From the NCBI GenBank assembly GCA_022865905.1, contig JALHUM010000071.1:1-34272 (forward strand): a stretch of 34,272 nucleotides of DNA. Reading direction: 5' to 3'. The DNA is from Anaerolineales bacterium (GTDB taxonomy: Bacteria > Chloroflexota > Anaerolineae > Anaerolineales > Villigracilaceae). The position numbers were made by a program, and so were the translations under genes. Below are positions 24,638 through 31,903 of this stretch, in pieces. The number at the start of each line of letters is the position of its first letter. Position 1 is the first letter of the stretch. Under the pieces are notes generated by a model that was not told the DNA's origin, did not search any database, and was given only the letters and a program-made list of their open reading frames with translations.

Positions 24638-24665
24638 CAAGATGGGGGCTGACGCCCCCATCTTG
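24638..24665 (+). terminator. Strong hairpin between receptor 2 and permease 2
   Basis: CAAGATGGGGGC and GCCCCCATCTTG are perfect 12-bp arms around a 4-base loop. No T run follows, so it may be an mRNA-stabilising or attenuating structure and not a classical terminator. Its place mirrors the terminator after receptor 1. Confidence 0.65.
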
Positions 24666-24679
24666 CCTGAATTTCATTC

Positions 24680-25552
24680 GTGCTGGAAACTTACATGCAA
24701 TCTAAAACCGAGCAAAAGCACCGTGGAATAATTCCGGTTGATTTTAATATCTCGAAATGGCCCTGGTGGGCAATCGTACTGATTCTTGCCGGTCTTGCAT
24801 TATCTATTCTCATTTTAACCTCAAAGAATTATAATGACACTTTCATTTACCTGACCCTGGGTGTAAAGTCCACACTGCGCATTACGCTTTTTTCTTTCCT
24901 GATGGCAACTGTTCTTGGACTTATTACCGGGCTGGCGCGCGTTTCTAAGAATGTCTTTCTGTTCAATGCGTCAACATTATATATAGAGATTGTGCGCGGT
25001 ATTCCTCTTGTTGTTCTATTGCTTTACATTGCCTTCGCATTGGTCCCCGTTCTTGTGGAAATGATCAAAGCAATTGGAGTATGGGGGATAACCAGCTTTC
25101 CGAACATCGGTCTTTTTCGATCATTGGCCACATTCAGTATCCGCGTTATATCCATGGAAGGACGCGCCATTATCGCACTCGGATTCGGTTACGGCGCATA
25201 CGAAGCGGAGGTCTTTCGCGCGGGCATCCAATCCATCAGCAAGGGGCAGATGGAGGCGGCCAAGTCGCTGGGTATGAACTACCTCCAATGCATGCGCTTC
25301 ATCATCTTGCCCCAGGCAATCCGCCGCGTATTACCCCCCCTTGGCAATGACTTTATCGCCTGCCTGAAGGACTCCTCGCTGGCAACCGTTCTGGCCGTAC
25401 CGGAGCTGACCCAGATGGGCCGCCTGCGCCGCGCCAGTACTTTCCGCGTCATGGAGACTTTCAACGTCATCGCCTTCATGTACCTTTCGATGACGCTGCT
25501 TCTCTCCAGCTTCGTCCGCTGGCTGGAGAAGAAGATGAAGATCGAGGAATAA
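24680..25552 (+). CDS. Amino-acid ABC transporter permease 2
   Basis: The 290-residue polar amino-acid permease has a first span at WPWWAIVLILAGLALSILIL, core VKSTLRITLFSFLMATVLGLITGLARVSKN and EIVRGIPLVVLLLYIAFAL. The EAA loop is SKGQMEAAKSLGMNYLQCMRFIILPQAIRRVLPP, followed by LKDSSLATVLAVPEL. The start is uncertain: GTG 24680 or ATG 24695, neither with a convincing Shine-Dalgarno. It lies 75 bases after receptor 2, across a hairpin. No second ATPase gene follows, so it probably uses the ATPase at 22906-23679. A longer loop (about residues 120-150) distinguishes it from permease 1. Confidence 0.92.
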   Translation: MLETYMQSKTEQKHRGIIPVDFNISKWPWWAIVLILAGLALSILILTSKNYNDTFIYLTLGVKSTLRITLFSFLMATVLGLITGLARVSKNVFLFNASTLYIEIVRGIPLVVLLLYIAFALVPVLVEMIKAIGVWGITSFPNIGLFRSLATFSIRVISMEGRAIIALGFGYGAYEAEVFRAGIQSISKGQMEAAKSLGMNYLQCMRFIILPQAIRRVLPPLGNDFIACLKDSSLATVLAVPELTQMGRLRRASTFRVMETFNVIAFMYLSMTLLLSSFVRWLEKKMKIEE

Positions 25553-25555
25553 GCA

Positions 25556-25586
25556 TGTGACCGTCACCTTCAAGGTGACGGTCACA
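25556..25586. terminator. Hairpin between permease 2 and the convergent tRNA gene
   Basis: Perfect 13-bp arms TGTGACCGTCACC and GGTGACGGTCACA surround a 5-base loop. It sits between converging transcripts. No T run is seen on either strand, so terminator function is likely but not certain. Confidence 0.6.
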
Positions 25587-25593
25587 TCTCTAG

Positions 25594-25675
25594 TGCGCTG
25601 GGGGGGACTTGAACCCCCACGCCTTGCGGCACATGGCCCTCAACCATGCCTGTCTGCCAATTCCAGCACCAGCGC
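25594..25675 (-). tRNA. tRNA-Leu(GAG)
   Basis: On the minus strand the acceptor arm GCGCTGG pairs with CCAGCGC, followed by discriminator A. The anticodon arm is CATGG-TTGAGGG-CCATG with anticodon GAG, reading CUC and CUU leucine codons. The long variable arm (TGCCGCAAGGCG) marks a class II tRNA. The T arm is GGGGG-TTCAAGT-CCCCC. CCA is not encoded. The D-loop GGAATTGGCAGAC is typical of tRNA-Leu. Confidence 0.93.
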
Positions 25676-25687
25676 GGAACAAGCCGT

Positions 25688-25715
25688 ATTATAATCACGT
25701 TCACTTGATTGTCAA
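25688..25715 (-). promoter_or_regulatory. Consensus promoter of tRNA-Leu
   Basis: Reading the minus strand, a perfect TTGACA (25715-25710) and a perfect TATAAT (25693-25688) are 16 bases apart, placing the transcript start a few bases before the mature tRNA end. Both boxes are full consensus, as expected for a stable-RNA gene. Confidence 0.8.
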
Positions 25716-25741
25716 GCAAGACCTCACCTGCCCCCCTCTAT

Positions 25742-25810
25742 CCCCCCATTTCAAAGTTCAGAAATGGGGGGAGGAAAGGGGGGTAAAGATGGGTGAGGTC
25801 CAAAAGGAGC
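25742..25810 (+). promoter_or_regulatory. Palindromic repeat ending in the plsX ribosome-binding site
   Basis: The 11-bp arms CCCCCCATTTC and GAAATGGGGGG (25742-25752 and 25761-25771) are followed by G-rich sequence and GAGGTCCAAAAGGAGC (25795-25810), whose GGAG serves the ATG at 25816. This is a second instance of the arrangement at 9420-9465. Confidence 0.5.
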
Positions 25811-25815
25811 CACCT

Positions 25816-26835
25816 ATGACCCGAATTGTCGTTGACGCCATGGGCAGTGACAACTTCCCCGCGCCGGATGTGGAAGGGGCCGTGCTGGCCGCCCGCGAGT
25901 ACGGCGTTGGCATCCTCCTGGTCGGCGATGAGGCCAAAATAAGGCCAGAACTTGAAAAGCAGAACACCAAAGGCCTGAGCATCGTAGTCGTCCACGCGCC
26001 CGAAATGCTGACCATGGAAGATAAAGGGATGGGTTTGGTGCTCAAAGCACGGCGTCCCAACTCCAAGAATTCTATGGCGGTCGGCATTGACTTGCTAAAA
26101 AACGGCGAGGCAGACGCGTTCGTCACGGCAGGTAACACGGGCGCGGCCGCCGTCACCGCCTATTTCCGCCTGGGCACCATTCATGGCATTGATCGGCCAG
26201 CCTTAGCCCCCGTCTTCCCGACCGCCAAAGGCTCGTGCGTTGTGCTCGATGTTGGTGCCAATCCGGATTGCAAGCCCGAAAACCTGCTCCAGTTTGGCAT
26301 CATGGGCGCCATCTATGCAGAAAAGGTACGCAGCGTGAAATCCCCAAAAGTCGGCCTGCTCTCGAACGGCGAAGAAGCTGGCAAGGGCAACGAGCTGGTC
26401 AAGGCCTCCTATCCCCTGCTCGCAAAATCCAGCCTGGACTTCTATGGTAACATCGAGGGCAAGGAATTGATCGGCGGCGAGGTGGACGTGGCCGTGACGG
26501 ATGGCTTCACCGGCAACGTGCTGCTGAAAACCTCCGAGGCAGTCGCCAGGCTGCTGGTGGACAAGATCAAAGAAGCCATCAAGAAAGGCGGCCCGCTGGC
26601 GATGCTCGGCGGACTGCTGATCAAACCCGCCATGGGCAGCATCAAGAAATTTATGGATCCCAGCGAGGAGGGCGCTGCACCGCTCCTGGGCGTGAACGGC
26701 CTGGTCTTCATCGGCCACGGGCGCTCGGACGCCATCGCCATCAAGAATGCCGTGCGCGTGGCGAAGCAGGCCGTCGAATCTGGCGTGCTTACTTCGATCC
26801 GCTCGGTTATCGAACAATCGCTCAAGGCACCCTAA
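25816..26835 (+). CDS. plsX: Phosphate acyltransferase PlsX
   Basis: The 339-residue enzyme converts acyl-ACP to acyl-phosphate, the first step of glycerolipid synthesis in the PlsX/PlsY route. Family landmarks run in order: RIVVDAMGSDNFPAPDVEGA, EMLTMEDKGMGLVLKARR, NSMAVGIDLLKNGEADAFVTAGNTGAA, CVVLDVGANPDCKPENLLQFGIMG, VGLLSNGEEAGKGNELVK, VDVAVTDGFTGNVLLKTSE and GAAPLLGVNGLVFIGHG. ATG 25816 was chosen because AAAAGGAG precedes it and homology starts at once. plsX is often next to rpmF or fab genes, but here it stands after a tRNA gene and before a NERD-like protein gene. Size and motifs are normal. Confidence 0.95.
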   Translation: MTRIVVDAMGSDNFPAPDVEGAVLAAREYGVGILLVGDEAKIRPELEKQNTKGLSIVVVHAPEMLTMEDKGMGLVLKARRPNSKNSMAVGIDLLKNGEADAFVTAGNTGAAAVTAYFRLGTIHGIDRPALAPVFPTAKGSCVVLDVGANPDCKPENLLQFGIMGAIYAEKVRSVKSPKVGLLSNGEEAGKGNELVKASYPLLAKSSLDFYGNIEGKELIGGEVDVAVTDGFTGNVLLKTSEAVARLLVDKIKEAIKKGGPLAMLGGLLIKPAMGSIKKFMDPSEEGAAPLLGVNGLVFIGHGRSDAIAIKNAVRVAKQAVESGVLTSIRSVIEQSLKAP

Positions 26836-26852
26836 TAACTTGGGGAGGGATT

Positions 26853-26912
26853 GGGGGTGTGCGAGCGGTCGCGAAGCATACCCGAAGGGTGCAAAGCTGC
26901 CCGCACACCCCC
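26853..26912. repeat. Palindromic repeat after plsX
   Basis: The 11-bp arms GGGGGTGTGCG and CGCACACCCCC enclose about 38 bases that include GCGAAGCA and ACCCGAAGGGT. The inner motif GCGAAGCA also occurs in the 5546-5748 element, so both may belong to one intergenic repeat family. It may also stop transcription. Confidence 0.5.
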
Positions 26913-26952
26913 CGCCTCAGTTTATAGAAATGACATCTCTCAAGGAATCAAA

Positions 26953-27663
26953 ATGAGAATCGTAACCAACCAAAAGCTAATTAAACGCAACGCCCGCATC
27001 GGCCAGGTCACCAGCCTGGTGGCGCTCGCCATCCTGGCTGTCGGTATGTACATTACCTTCAAGATGCCCGATAAAGTCGCCTATTCACTCGGCGCACTGC
27101 TGATCGGTTTCTTCCTATCCCAAATGGGCATCTACTACGGCAACCGCTGGGGACGCAGCCCGCGTCCCGACGAAGTGCTCGACCGCGGCCTGAAAGGCCT
27201 CGGCCGCGAGTACACCATCTACCATTATGTGACACCGCCCTCACACCTGCTGGTTGGCCCGGCCGGGATCTGGACGCTGTTGCCTTACCACCAGGGGTGG
27301 ACAATCACCTATCAAAAGGGACGTTGGCGCGCTAGGGGCGGCGGATTTGTCCAATCCTACCTGCGGGTTTTTGGACAGGAAAACCTGGGTCGCCCGGACC
27401 TGGAAGCTAGGTCAGAGGTAGATGTGCTCAAGCGCCACCTGACGCGGCTCCTCCCTGAAGGGACAGAATTGCCGGAAATCAGGACCGCCCTGCTTTTCAC
27501 AAATCCCAAAGCAGAACTGAATGTCAAGGATGCGCCCCTGCCATCCCTGACACCCAAGGATTTGAAAGAATTCCTGCGGGAACAAGCCAAAACCAAACCT
27601 ATCTTAGTAGATACACTGGACTCATTGCGCGAAGTATTGCCGCAACCCACAAAGGAAGAGTAA
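26953..27663 (+). CDS. Membrane protein with NERD-like domain
   Basis: The 236-residue protein has two N-terminal membrane spans (about 18-38 and 46-64: LVALAILAVGMYITF, YSLGALLIGFFLSQMGIYYG). They are followed by a cytosolic domain with LDRGLKGLGREYTIYHYV, PSHLLVGPAGIWTLLPYH and GQENLGRPDLEARSEVDVLKRHL, a pattern like the nuclease-related NERD domain. The usual NERD acidic and Lys catalytic residues after the hydrophobic strand are not clear, so nuclease activity is doubtful. ATG 26953 follows AAGGAATCAAA. It ends 10 bases before the DinG-like gene and may be co-transcribed with it. The NERD call is moderate; function is unknown. Confidence 0.65.
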   Translation: MRIVTNQKLIKRNARIGQVTSLVALAILAVGMYITFKMPDKVAYSLGALLIGFFLSQMGIYYGNRWGRSPRPDEVLDRGLKGLGREYTIYHYVTPPSHLLVGPAGIWTLLPYHQGWTITYQKGRWRARGGGFVQSYLRVFGQENLGRPDLEARSEVDVLKRHLTRLLPEGTELPEIRTALLFTNPKAELNVKDAPLPSLTPKDLKEFLREQAKTKPILVDTLDSLREVLPQPTKEE

Positions 27664-27673
27664 CGAGAAACAA

Positions 27674-30469
27674 GTGACGAGTATAGTCGCTCTCGACCTC
27701 GAAACCACCGGCCTCGACCACGAGCGGGACGCCATCCTCGAAATCGGGGCGCGCCGCTTCGACAGCCACCGCATCGAAGATGAATGGACGACCCTGGTCA
27801 ACCCGGGCCGCCACATCCCTGAATTCATCACCAACCTGACCGGCATCAGCGATGAGATGGTACGCCAGGCGCCGCGAATACGCGACGTTCTGGACAAACT
27901 GGCTGCTTTCATCGGCGATGCGCCCATCCTGGGGCACAACATTTCGTTCGACCTCTCCTTCTTCAAGAAATACAATCTCTTCGGCCTCAGCGAGCGGATA
28001 GACACCTACGAGCTGGCCGCCGTTCTCCTGCCCTCGGCCAGCCGCTATAACCTGGGCGCGCTGGGCCAGGCCCTCGGCATCCCGCTGCCCGCCAGCCACC
28101 GCGCCCTGGACGACGCCCGCGTCACCCACGCGGTTTTCCAGCGTCTGTTTGCCCAGGCGATGACGCTGCCGATAGAGGTGCTGGCCGAGATCGTCCGCCT
28201 GAGCGAGCCAATCGAATGGGATGGCGGCTGGGTCTTCCAGCAGGTGATGCGCGCCCGCTCGAAGGAGAAGATAACCGCCCGGAAAGTCCGTGAGCAGGTC
28301 GAGGGTCCGCTTTTCGAAGTGCCGGAGGAGCGCAAAGGGCCAGCCATCCAGCTTCCTAAAGAGCCGATCCCCATTAACCCGGACGAAGCGGCTGCCATTC
28401 TCGAATACGGCGGCCCGTTCTCGAAGCACTTCCCAAATTACGAGTACCGTCCCGAACAGGTCGCGATGCTGCGCGCCGTGGCTTCCGCCCTCTCGACCGG
28501 CCAGCACCTGATGGTGGAAGCCGGCACCGGTGTGGGCAAATCCTTCGCTTATCTCGTCCCGGCCGCGCTCTTCGCCTCGCAGAACAACACGCGCGTCGTC
28601 ATCTCGACCAACACCATCAACCTGCAAGACCAGTTGATCAAGAAAGACATCCCCGACCTGCGTACGGCTCTCGGCATGGACCTGCGCGCCGCCGTGCTGA
28701 AAGGCCGCTCGAACTATCTCTGCCCGCGCCGCTTCGAGAACTTGCGCCGGCACGGGCCGCAAACCGCGGACGAAATGCGCATCCTGGCCAAGGTGCTGGT
28801 CTGGTCGCTGGATAACAGCAGCGGCGACCGCACCGAGATCAACCTGACCGGCCCGGCCGAGCGCGATGTCTGGCTGCACGTCTCCGCCGAGGATGACGCC
28901 TGCACGACCGAAACCTGCCTGGAGCGCGTCGGCGGCTCATGTCCCTTCTTCCGCGCCCGACAGGCGGCGCAGACCTCTCACCTGCTTATCGTCAACCACG
29001 CCCTGCTGCTGACTGACGTGGCCACCGGCAGCAAGGTATTGCCCGATTACGAATACCTGATCGTGGACGAGGGTCACCACTTGGAGACGGCCACCACCAG
29101 CGCCCTCAGCTTCCGCTTGACTCAAAACGACATGGATCGCCTGCTGCGCGAAGTCGGCGGCTCGACCTCAGGCATCCTCGGCTACCTGCTCAGCCTCACC
29201 CGCAACCTCTTGCCGCCCTCTGACTTTGCCGCGCTGGACCAAAAAGTGAGCCGCGCCACCGACCTGGCCTGGCGATTAGAGAACCAGGCACGCGCCTTCT
29301 TCCAGGCGTTGAACGAGTTCATCGAATTCCAGCGTGAAGGTCAGCCGATCAGCCAATACGCCCACCAGGAGCGCATCCTGCCGGCCACACACACTCTGCC
29401 GGGTTGGGACGAAATCGAGATCGCTTGGGACAGCGCTGACGAGACTTTTCGCCTGCTGCTCGCTCTTTTGGAGGAGCTGCACAAGGCCGCCAGCCAGCTT
29501 TATTCCAACGGCATGGAAGCAGTTGAGGAAGTGGTGGGCGGCCTCGGCAACATATTCCGTCGCATGAGCGAGGCCGAGGCGATGGTCGGCGCGATGATCT
29601 TCAAGCCGTCCGAAGAGTATGTATATTGGGTGGAAGTCAACCCGAACGGCAACCGGCTGGCACTCCAAGCTGCACCGATCCGCGTCGGCCCGCTGGTCGA
29701 AAAACACCTCTGGCACGAAAAAGCCTGCGTCATCCTGACTTCCGCCACCCTGACGGCCAACGGCGAATTCACCTACCTGCGTAACACCCTCAGCGCTGAC
29801 GAGGCCGATGAAATCGCTCTCGGCTCCCCTTTCGATTACGAGAGCGCGGTTTTGCTCTACATCGCCAACGATGTGGCCGAACCAAATACTCCTGACCACC
29901 AATCTCACGTAGACCGCGCCCTGATCAACTTATGCCAGGCCAGCGGCGGCCGTACCCTGGTCCTGTTCACCTCCTACGCCCAGCTCAAACGCACCGCCCG
30001 CGCCATCCGCGGGCCGCTGGCAAAAAACGATATCATCGTCTACGAACAGGGCGAAGGCGCCTCCCCCAACGCCTTATTGGAATCCTTCCGCAGCTCCGAA
30101 CGCGCCGTACTGCTCGGAACGCGCTCGTTCTGGGAGGGCGTGGATGTGCCCGGCGAGGCGCTTTCGGTGTTGGTGATCGTCAAGCTCCCCTTCGCGGTGC
30201 CCACCGATCCGCTGGTGGCAGCCCGCTCCGAGACTTTCGAAGATCCGTTTTACGAATACCAGTTGCCCGAAGCCATTCTGCGTTTCCGCCAGGGATTCGG
30301 ACGCCTGATCCGCACCCAATCGGATCGCGGCGTGGTCGCCATCCTCGACCGGCGAGTGCTGACCAAAAAATATGGCCGCGCCTTCCTCGACTCGCTGCCG
30401 CAATGCACGGTGCGCGCAGGCTCGCTCAGCGAGCTGCCGCACGCCGCAGCGAAGTGGTTAAATATATAA
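27674..30469 (+). CDS. dinG: DinG-family helicase with N-terminal DEDDh exonuclease domain
   Basis: At 931 residues, its length and layout match the longer Bacillus-type DinG. Residues 1-170 form a DnaQ-like 3'-5' exonuclease (IVALDLETTG, GHNISFDLSFF, SHRALDDARVTH). The XPD/DinG-type superfamily 2 helicase follows: Walker A EAGTGVGKSFAYL at about 282-294, iron-sulfur cysteines in NYLCPRR, DDACTTETC and GSCPFF (four in all, as in E. coli DinG), box II VDEGHHLE near 465, and late motifs ALLGTRSFWEGVDVPG and FRQGFGRLIRT. It acts on damaged or R-loop-containing DNA. GTG 27674 is the start, with a weak Shine-Dalgarno. The intact cluster suggests helicase activity. Bacillus DinG was reported as a nuclease without helicase activity and lacks the cluster, so this may be the dual form. 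Confidence 0.93.
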   Translation: MTSIVALDLETTGLDHERDAILEIGARRFDSHRIEDEWTTLVNPGRHIPEFITNLTGISDEMVRQAPRIRDVLDKLAAFIGDAPILGHNISFDLSFFKKYNLFGLSERIDTYELAAVLLPSASRYNLGALGQALGIPLPASHRALDDARVTHAVFQRLFAQAMTLPIEVLAEIVRLSEPIEWDGGWVFQQVMRARSKEKITARKVREQVEGPLFEVPEERKGPAIQLPKEPIPINPDEAAAILEYGGPFSKHFPNYEYRPEQVAMLRAVASALSTGQHLMVEAGTGVGKSFAYLVPAALFASQNNTRVVISTNTINLQDQLIKKDIPDLRTALGMDLRAAVLKGRSNYLCPRRFENLRRHGPQTADEMRILAKVLVWSLDNSSGDRTEINLTGPAERDVWLHVSAEDDACTTETCLERVGGSCPFFRARQAAQTSHLLIVNHALLLTDVATGSKVLPDYEYLIVDEGHHLETATTSALSFRLTQNDMDRLLREVGGSTSGILGYLLSLTRNLLPPSDFAALDQKVSRATDLAWRLENQARAFFQALNEFIEFQREGQPISQYAHQERILPATHTLPGWDEIEIAWDSADETFRLLLALLEELHKAASQLYSNGMEAVEEVVGGLGNIFRRMSEAEAMVGAMIFKPSEEYVYWVEVNPNGNRLALQAAPIRVGPLVEKHLWHEKACVILTSATLTANGEFTYLRNTLSADEADEIALGSPFDYESAVLLYIANDVAEPNTPDHQSHVDRALINLCQASGGRTLVLFTSYAQLKRTARAIRGPLAKNDIIVYEQGEGASPNALLESFRSSERAVLLGTRSFWEGVDVPGEALSVLVIVKLPFAVPTDPLVAARSETFEDPFYEYQLPEAILRFRQGFGRLIRTQSDRGVVAILDRRVLTKKYGRAFLDSLPQCTVRAGSLSELPHAAAKWLNI

Positions 30470-30474
30470 GGTTC

Positions 30475-31097
30475 TTACGACCCAGCTTCCCCCTGCGCCA
30501 TATGCATGGAAGCCACCCGCTCCCCCTCCGAAAAATTTGACAGCACAATAAGGGCATTGGTCACCGCGTTACCGACATTACGCCAGCGGTGACGTAAGTG
30601 AGAGGCAAAGATCAAGCTGTCGCCGGGGTCTAGATCGAAGGCTTGATTCTCGACATGATATTCCAGATGCCCGCGCAGGCAGAAAACAAACTCGTGGCCG
30701 GTATGCACCATGCTGTGCGGCCCGCTGCTGGCGCCACTCTCCACTGTAATTATAAATGGCTCCACGCGACCAACGAATTTTTCTCCACCCAATCCCTCCC
30801 ATAATCCCCCCCGAAAAGGCACGCGCGCGTCCGCGTTTCTGCCTTGATGAACACGATTCGGTCTCGCGAGACTTGAGCGTCGAAGAAAGTGGTTATCGGC
30901 ATCCCAAGCGCATCGGCCAGTTTATACAGCGTGCTGACCGATGGCGAGGTTTTGCCGCGCTCGATCATGCTTAAGGCGTTGGCCGAAAGACCGCTGCGCG
31001 CCGCCAGCGCCCGCATGGATAATTTCATTTCCCCCCGCAATTCCCGCAGGCGGATGCCAACATTTACCGAAGACGAGTCTTTTTCAAATATGTTCAT
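30475..31097 (-). pseudogene. XRE-family regulator with cupin sensor domain, frameshifted at a CG dinucleotide run
   Basis: Starting at ATG 31097 (preceded by GGAG), the first frame encodes an XRE helix-turn-helix: GIRLRELRGEMKLSMRALAARSGLSANALSMIERGKTSPS. It runs to KAETRTRA and then leaves the family pattern. The second frame, open to 30475, begins VPFRGGLWEGLGGEKFVGRVEP and continues as a cupin_2 domain (GPHSMVHTGHEFVFCLRGHLEYHV, LDPGDSLIFASHLRHRWRN). The join lies in CGCGCGCG at 30822-30829; one CG unit fewer would restore a normal regulator of about 207 residues. Such proteins repress or activate nearby genes in response to a small molecule bound by the cupin. It may be a pseudogene, phase-variable, or a sequencing error. 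Confidence 0.75.
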
Positions 31098-31526
31098 AGC
31101 AAGGACTCCAACCGCAATCAAAAGAGCTGTCTTTTTTACATACATATCATTTATACCGTAAAAAGCTAAGAACATGGGGATTCTAAGCATAACTTATGAC
31201 GATGTACACCTTATGAAGAAATGTCTAACAAGTTATCAAACCGATCGCCAAAGTCCGGCCAGGCAGTCTCCCCTTCCGAAACTTCCCGAATATCGTGTAT
31301 TCGGGATGTATTTCTTACTCTTTCCAACCTCCCCGTCTGTGCCGATCCATCTCTAAGAATGCTGTCAAGTATTCTTGTGCATAATCGCACGAATGTAACT
31401 TGGCTTTGTATATGATATTACATTAAGCGCCATCTTTGTTACAGGTGTCACTATTTCCGTAAGCACATTATTGTTATTATCTTCACAAGTTTATGCGTAT
31501 ATGTGCATATACCAAAGGACAAACAA
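31098..31526. other. Gene-free divergent promoter region
   Basis: These 429 bases between the XRE-cupin and ArsR genes are AT-rich. They contain an 8-bp inverted repeat CCCGAATA/TATTCGGG (31285-31292 and 31298-31305) and, near the right end, the candidate ArsR operator at 31492-31509. I found no convincing open frame or small-RNA signature, and no full-consensus promoter. Confidence 0.5.
31492..31509 (+). promoter_or_regulatory. Candidate ArsR-family operator
   Basis: The imperfect palindrome TATGCGTATATGTGCATA lies 17 bases before the arsR-like ATG. Its outer half-sites are TATGC and GCATA, with eight bases between. The position and AT-rich symmetry fit autoregulation by the ArsR-type repressor encoded just downstream. 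Confidence 0.45.
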
Positions 31527-31859
31527 ATGAACACCGACCTCGAAACAGAAGTTCTAAAACTCCATTCTGAAATCTGCGCCGGCCTAGCGGACCCAAGCCG
31601 CATCATGATTTTATACGAACTCTCGTCTGGCTCGCGCAACGTCACCGAACTATGCTCCAACCTGCGCATGCCCCAACCAATGGTCTCGCGACATCTAAAA
31701 GTGCTGCGCGAGCGCGGCATGGCGATCGCAGAGCGGCAAGGGACAGTCGTTCAATACACCTTGGCTGATAAACGCCTCATCCAGGCTTTGGATCTGCTGC
31801 GTGCCGTGCTCCGTGATGGGCTTGCCCGTCGCGCAGCGCTGGCCGAAGCCATCGCGTAG
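31527..31859 (+). CDS. ArsR-family transcriptional repressor
   Basis: The 110-residue winged-helix protein has the ArsR pattern: LHSEICAGLADPSRIMILYEL, recognition helix region NVTELCSNLRMPQPMVSRHLKVLRERGM, wing IAERQGTVVQYTLAD and a C-terminal dimer helix. Three features make a redox or sulfur sensor plausible: cysteines at about 14 and 37, lack of the arsenic CVC motif, and position directly before a sulfide:quinone-reductase-like gene, as for SqrR/BigR. ATG 31527 follows AAAGGAC. It is the first gene of a four-gene operon and ends in TAG. The specific ligand is inferred, not shown. Confidence 0.9.
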   Translation: MNTDLETEVLKLHSEICAGLADPSRIMILYELSSGSRNVTELCSNLRMPQPMVSRHLKVLRERGMAIAERQGTVVQYTLADKRLIQALDLLRAVLRDGLARRAALAEAIA

Positions 31860-31903
31860 TGTCTGGATCGAGATCGCAGACAATTCGTTCTAGGAGAGTG
31901 GAT

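Noticed and set aside
25609-25815. A longer start for plsX
   Set aside because: The extension would run through the tRNA gene, its promoter and a palindrome. The ATG at 25816 has a proper ribosome-binding site and begins the family homology.
27599-28879. A 426-codon open frame on the minus strand opposite dinG
   Set aside because: It is antisense to strongly conserved exonuclease and helicase motifs, and its own translation is repetitive and unrecognisable.
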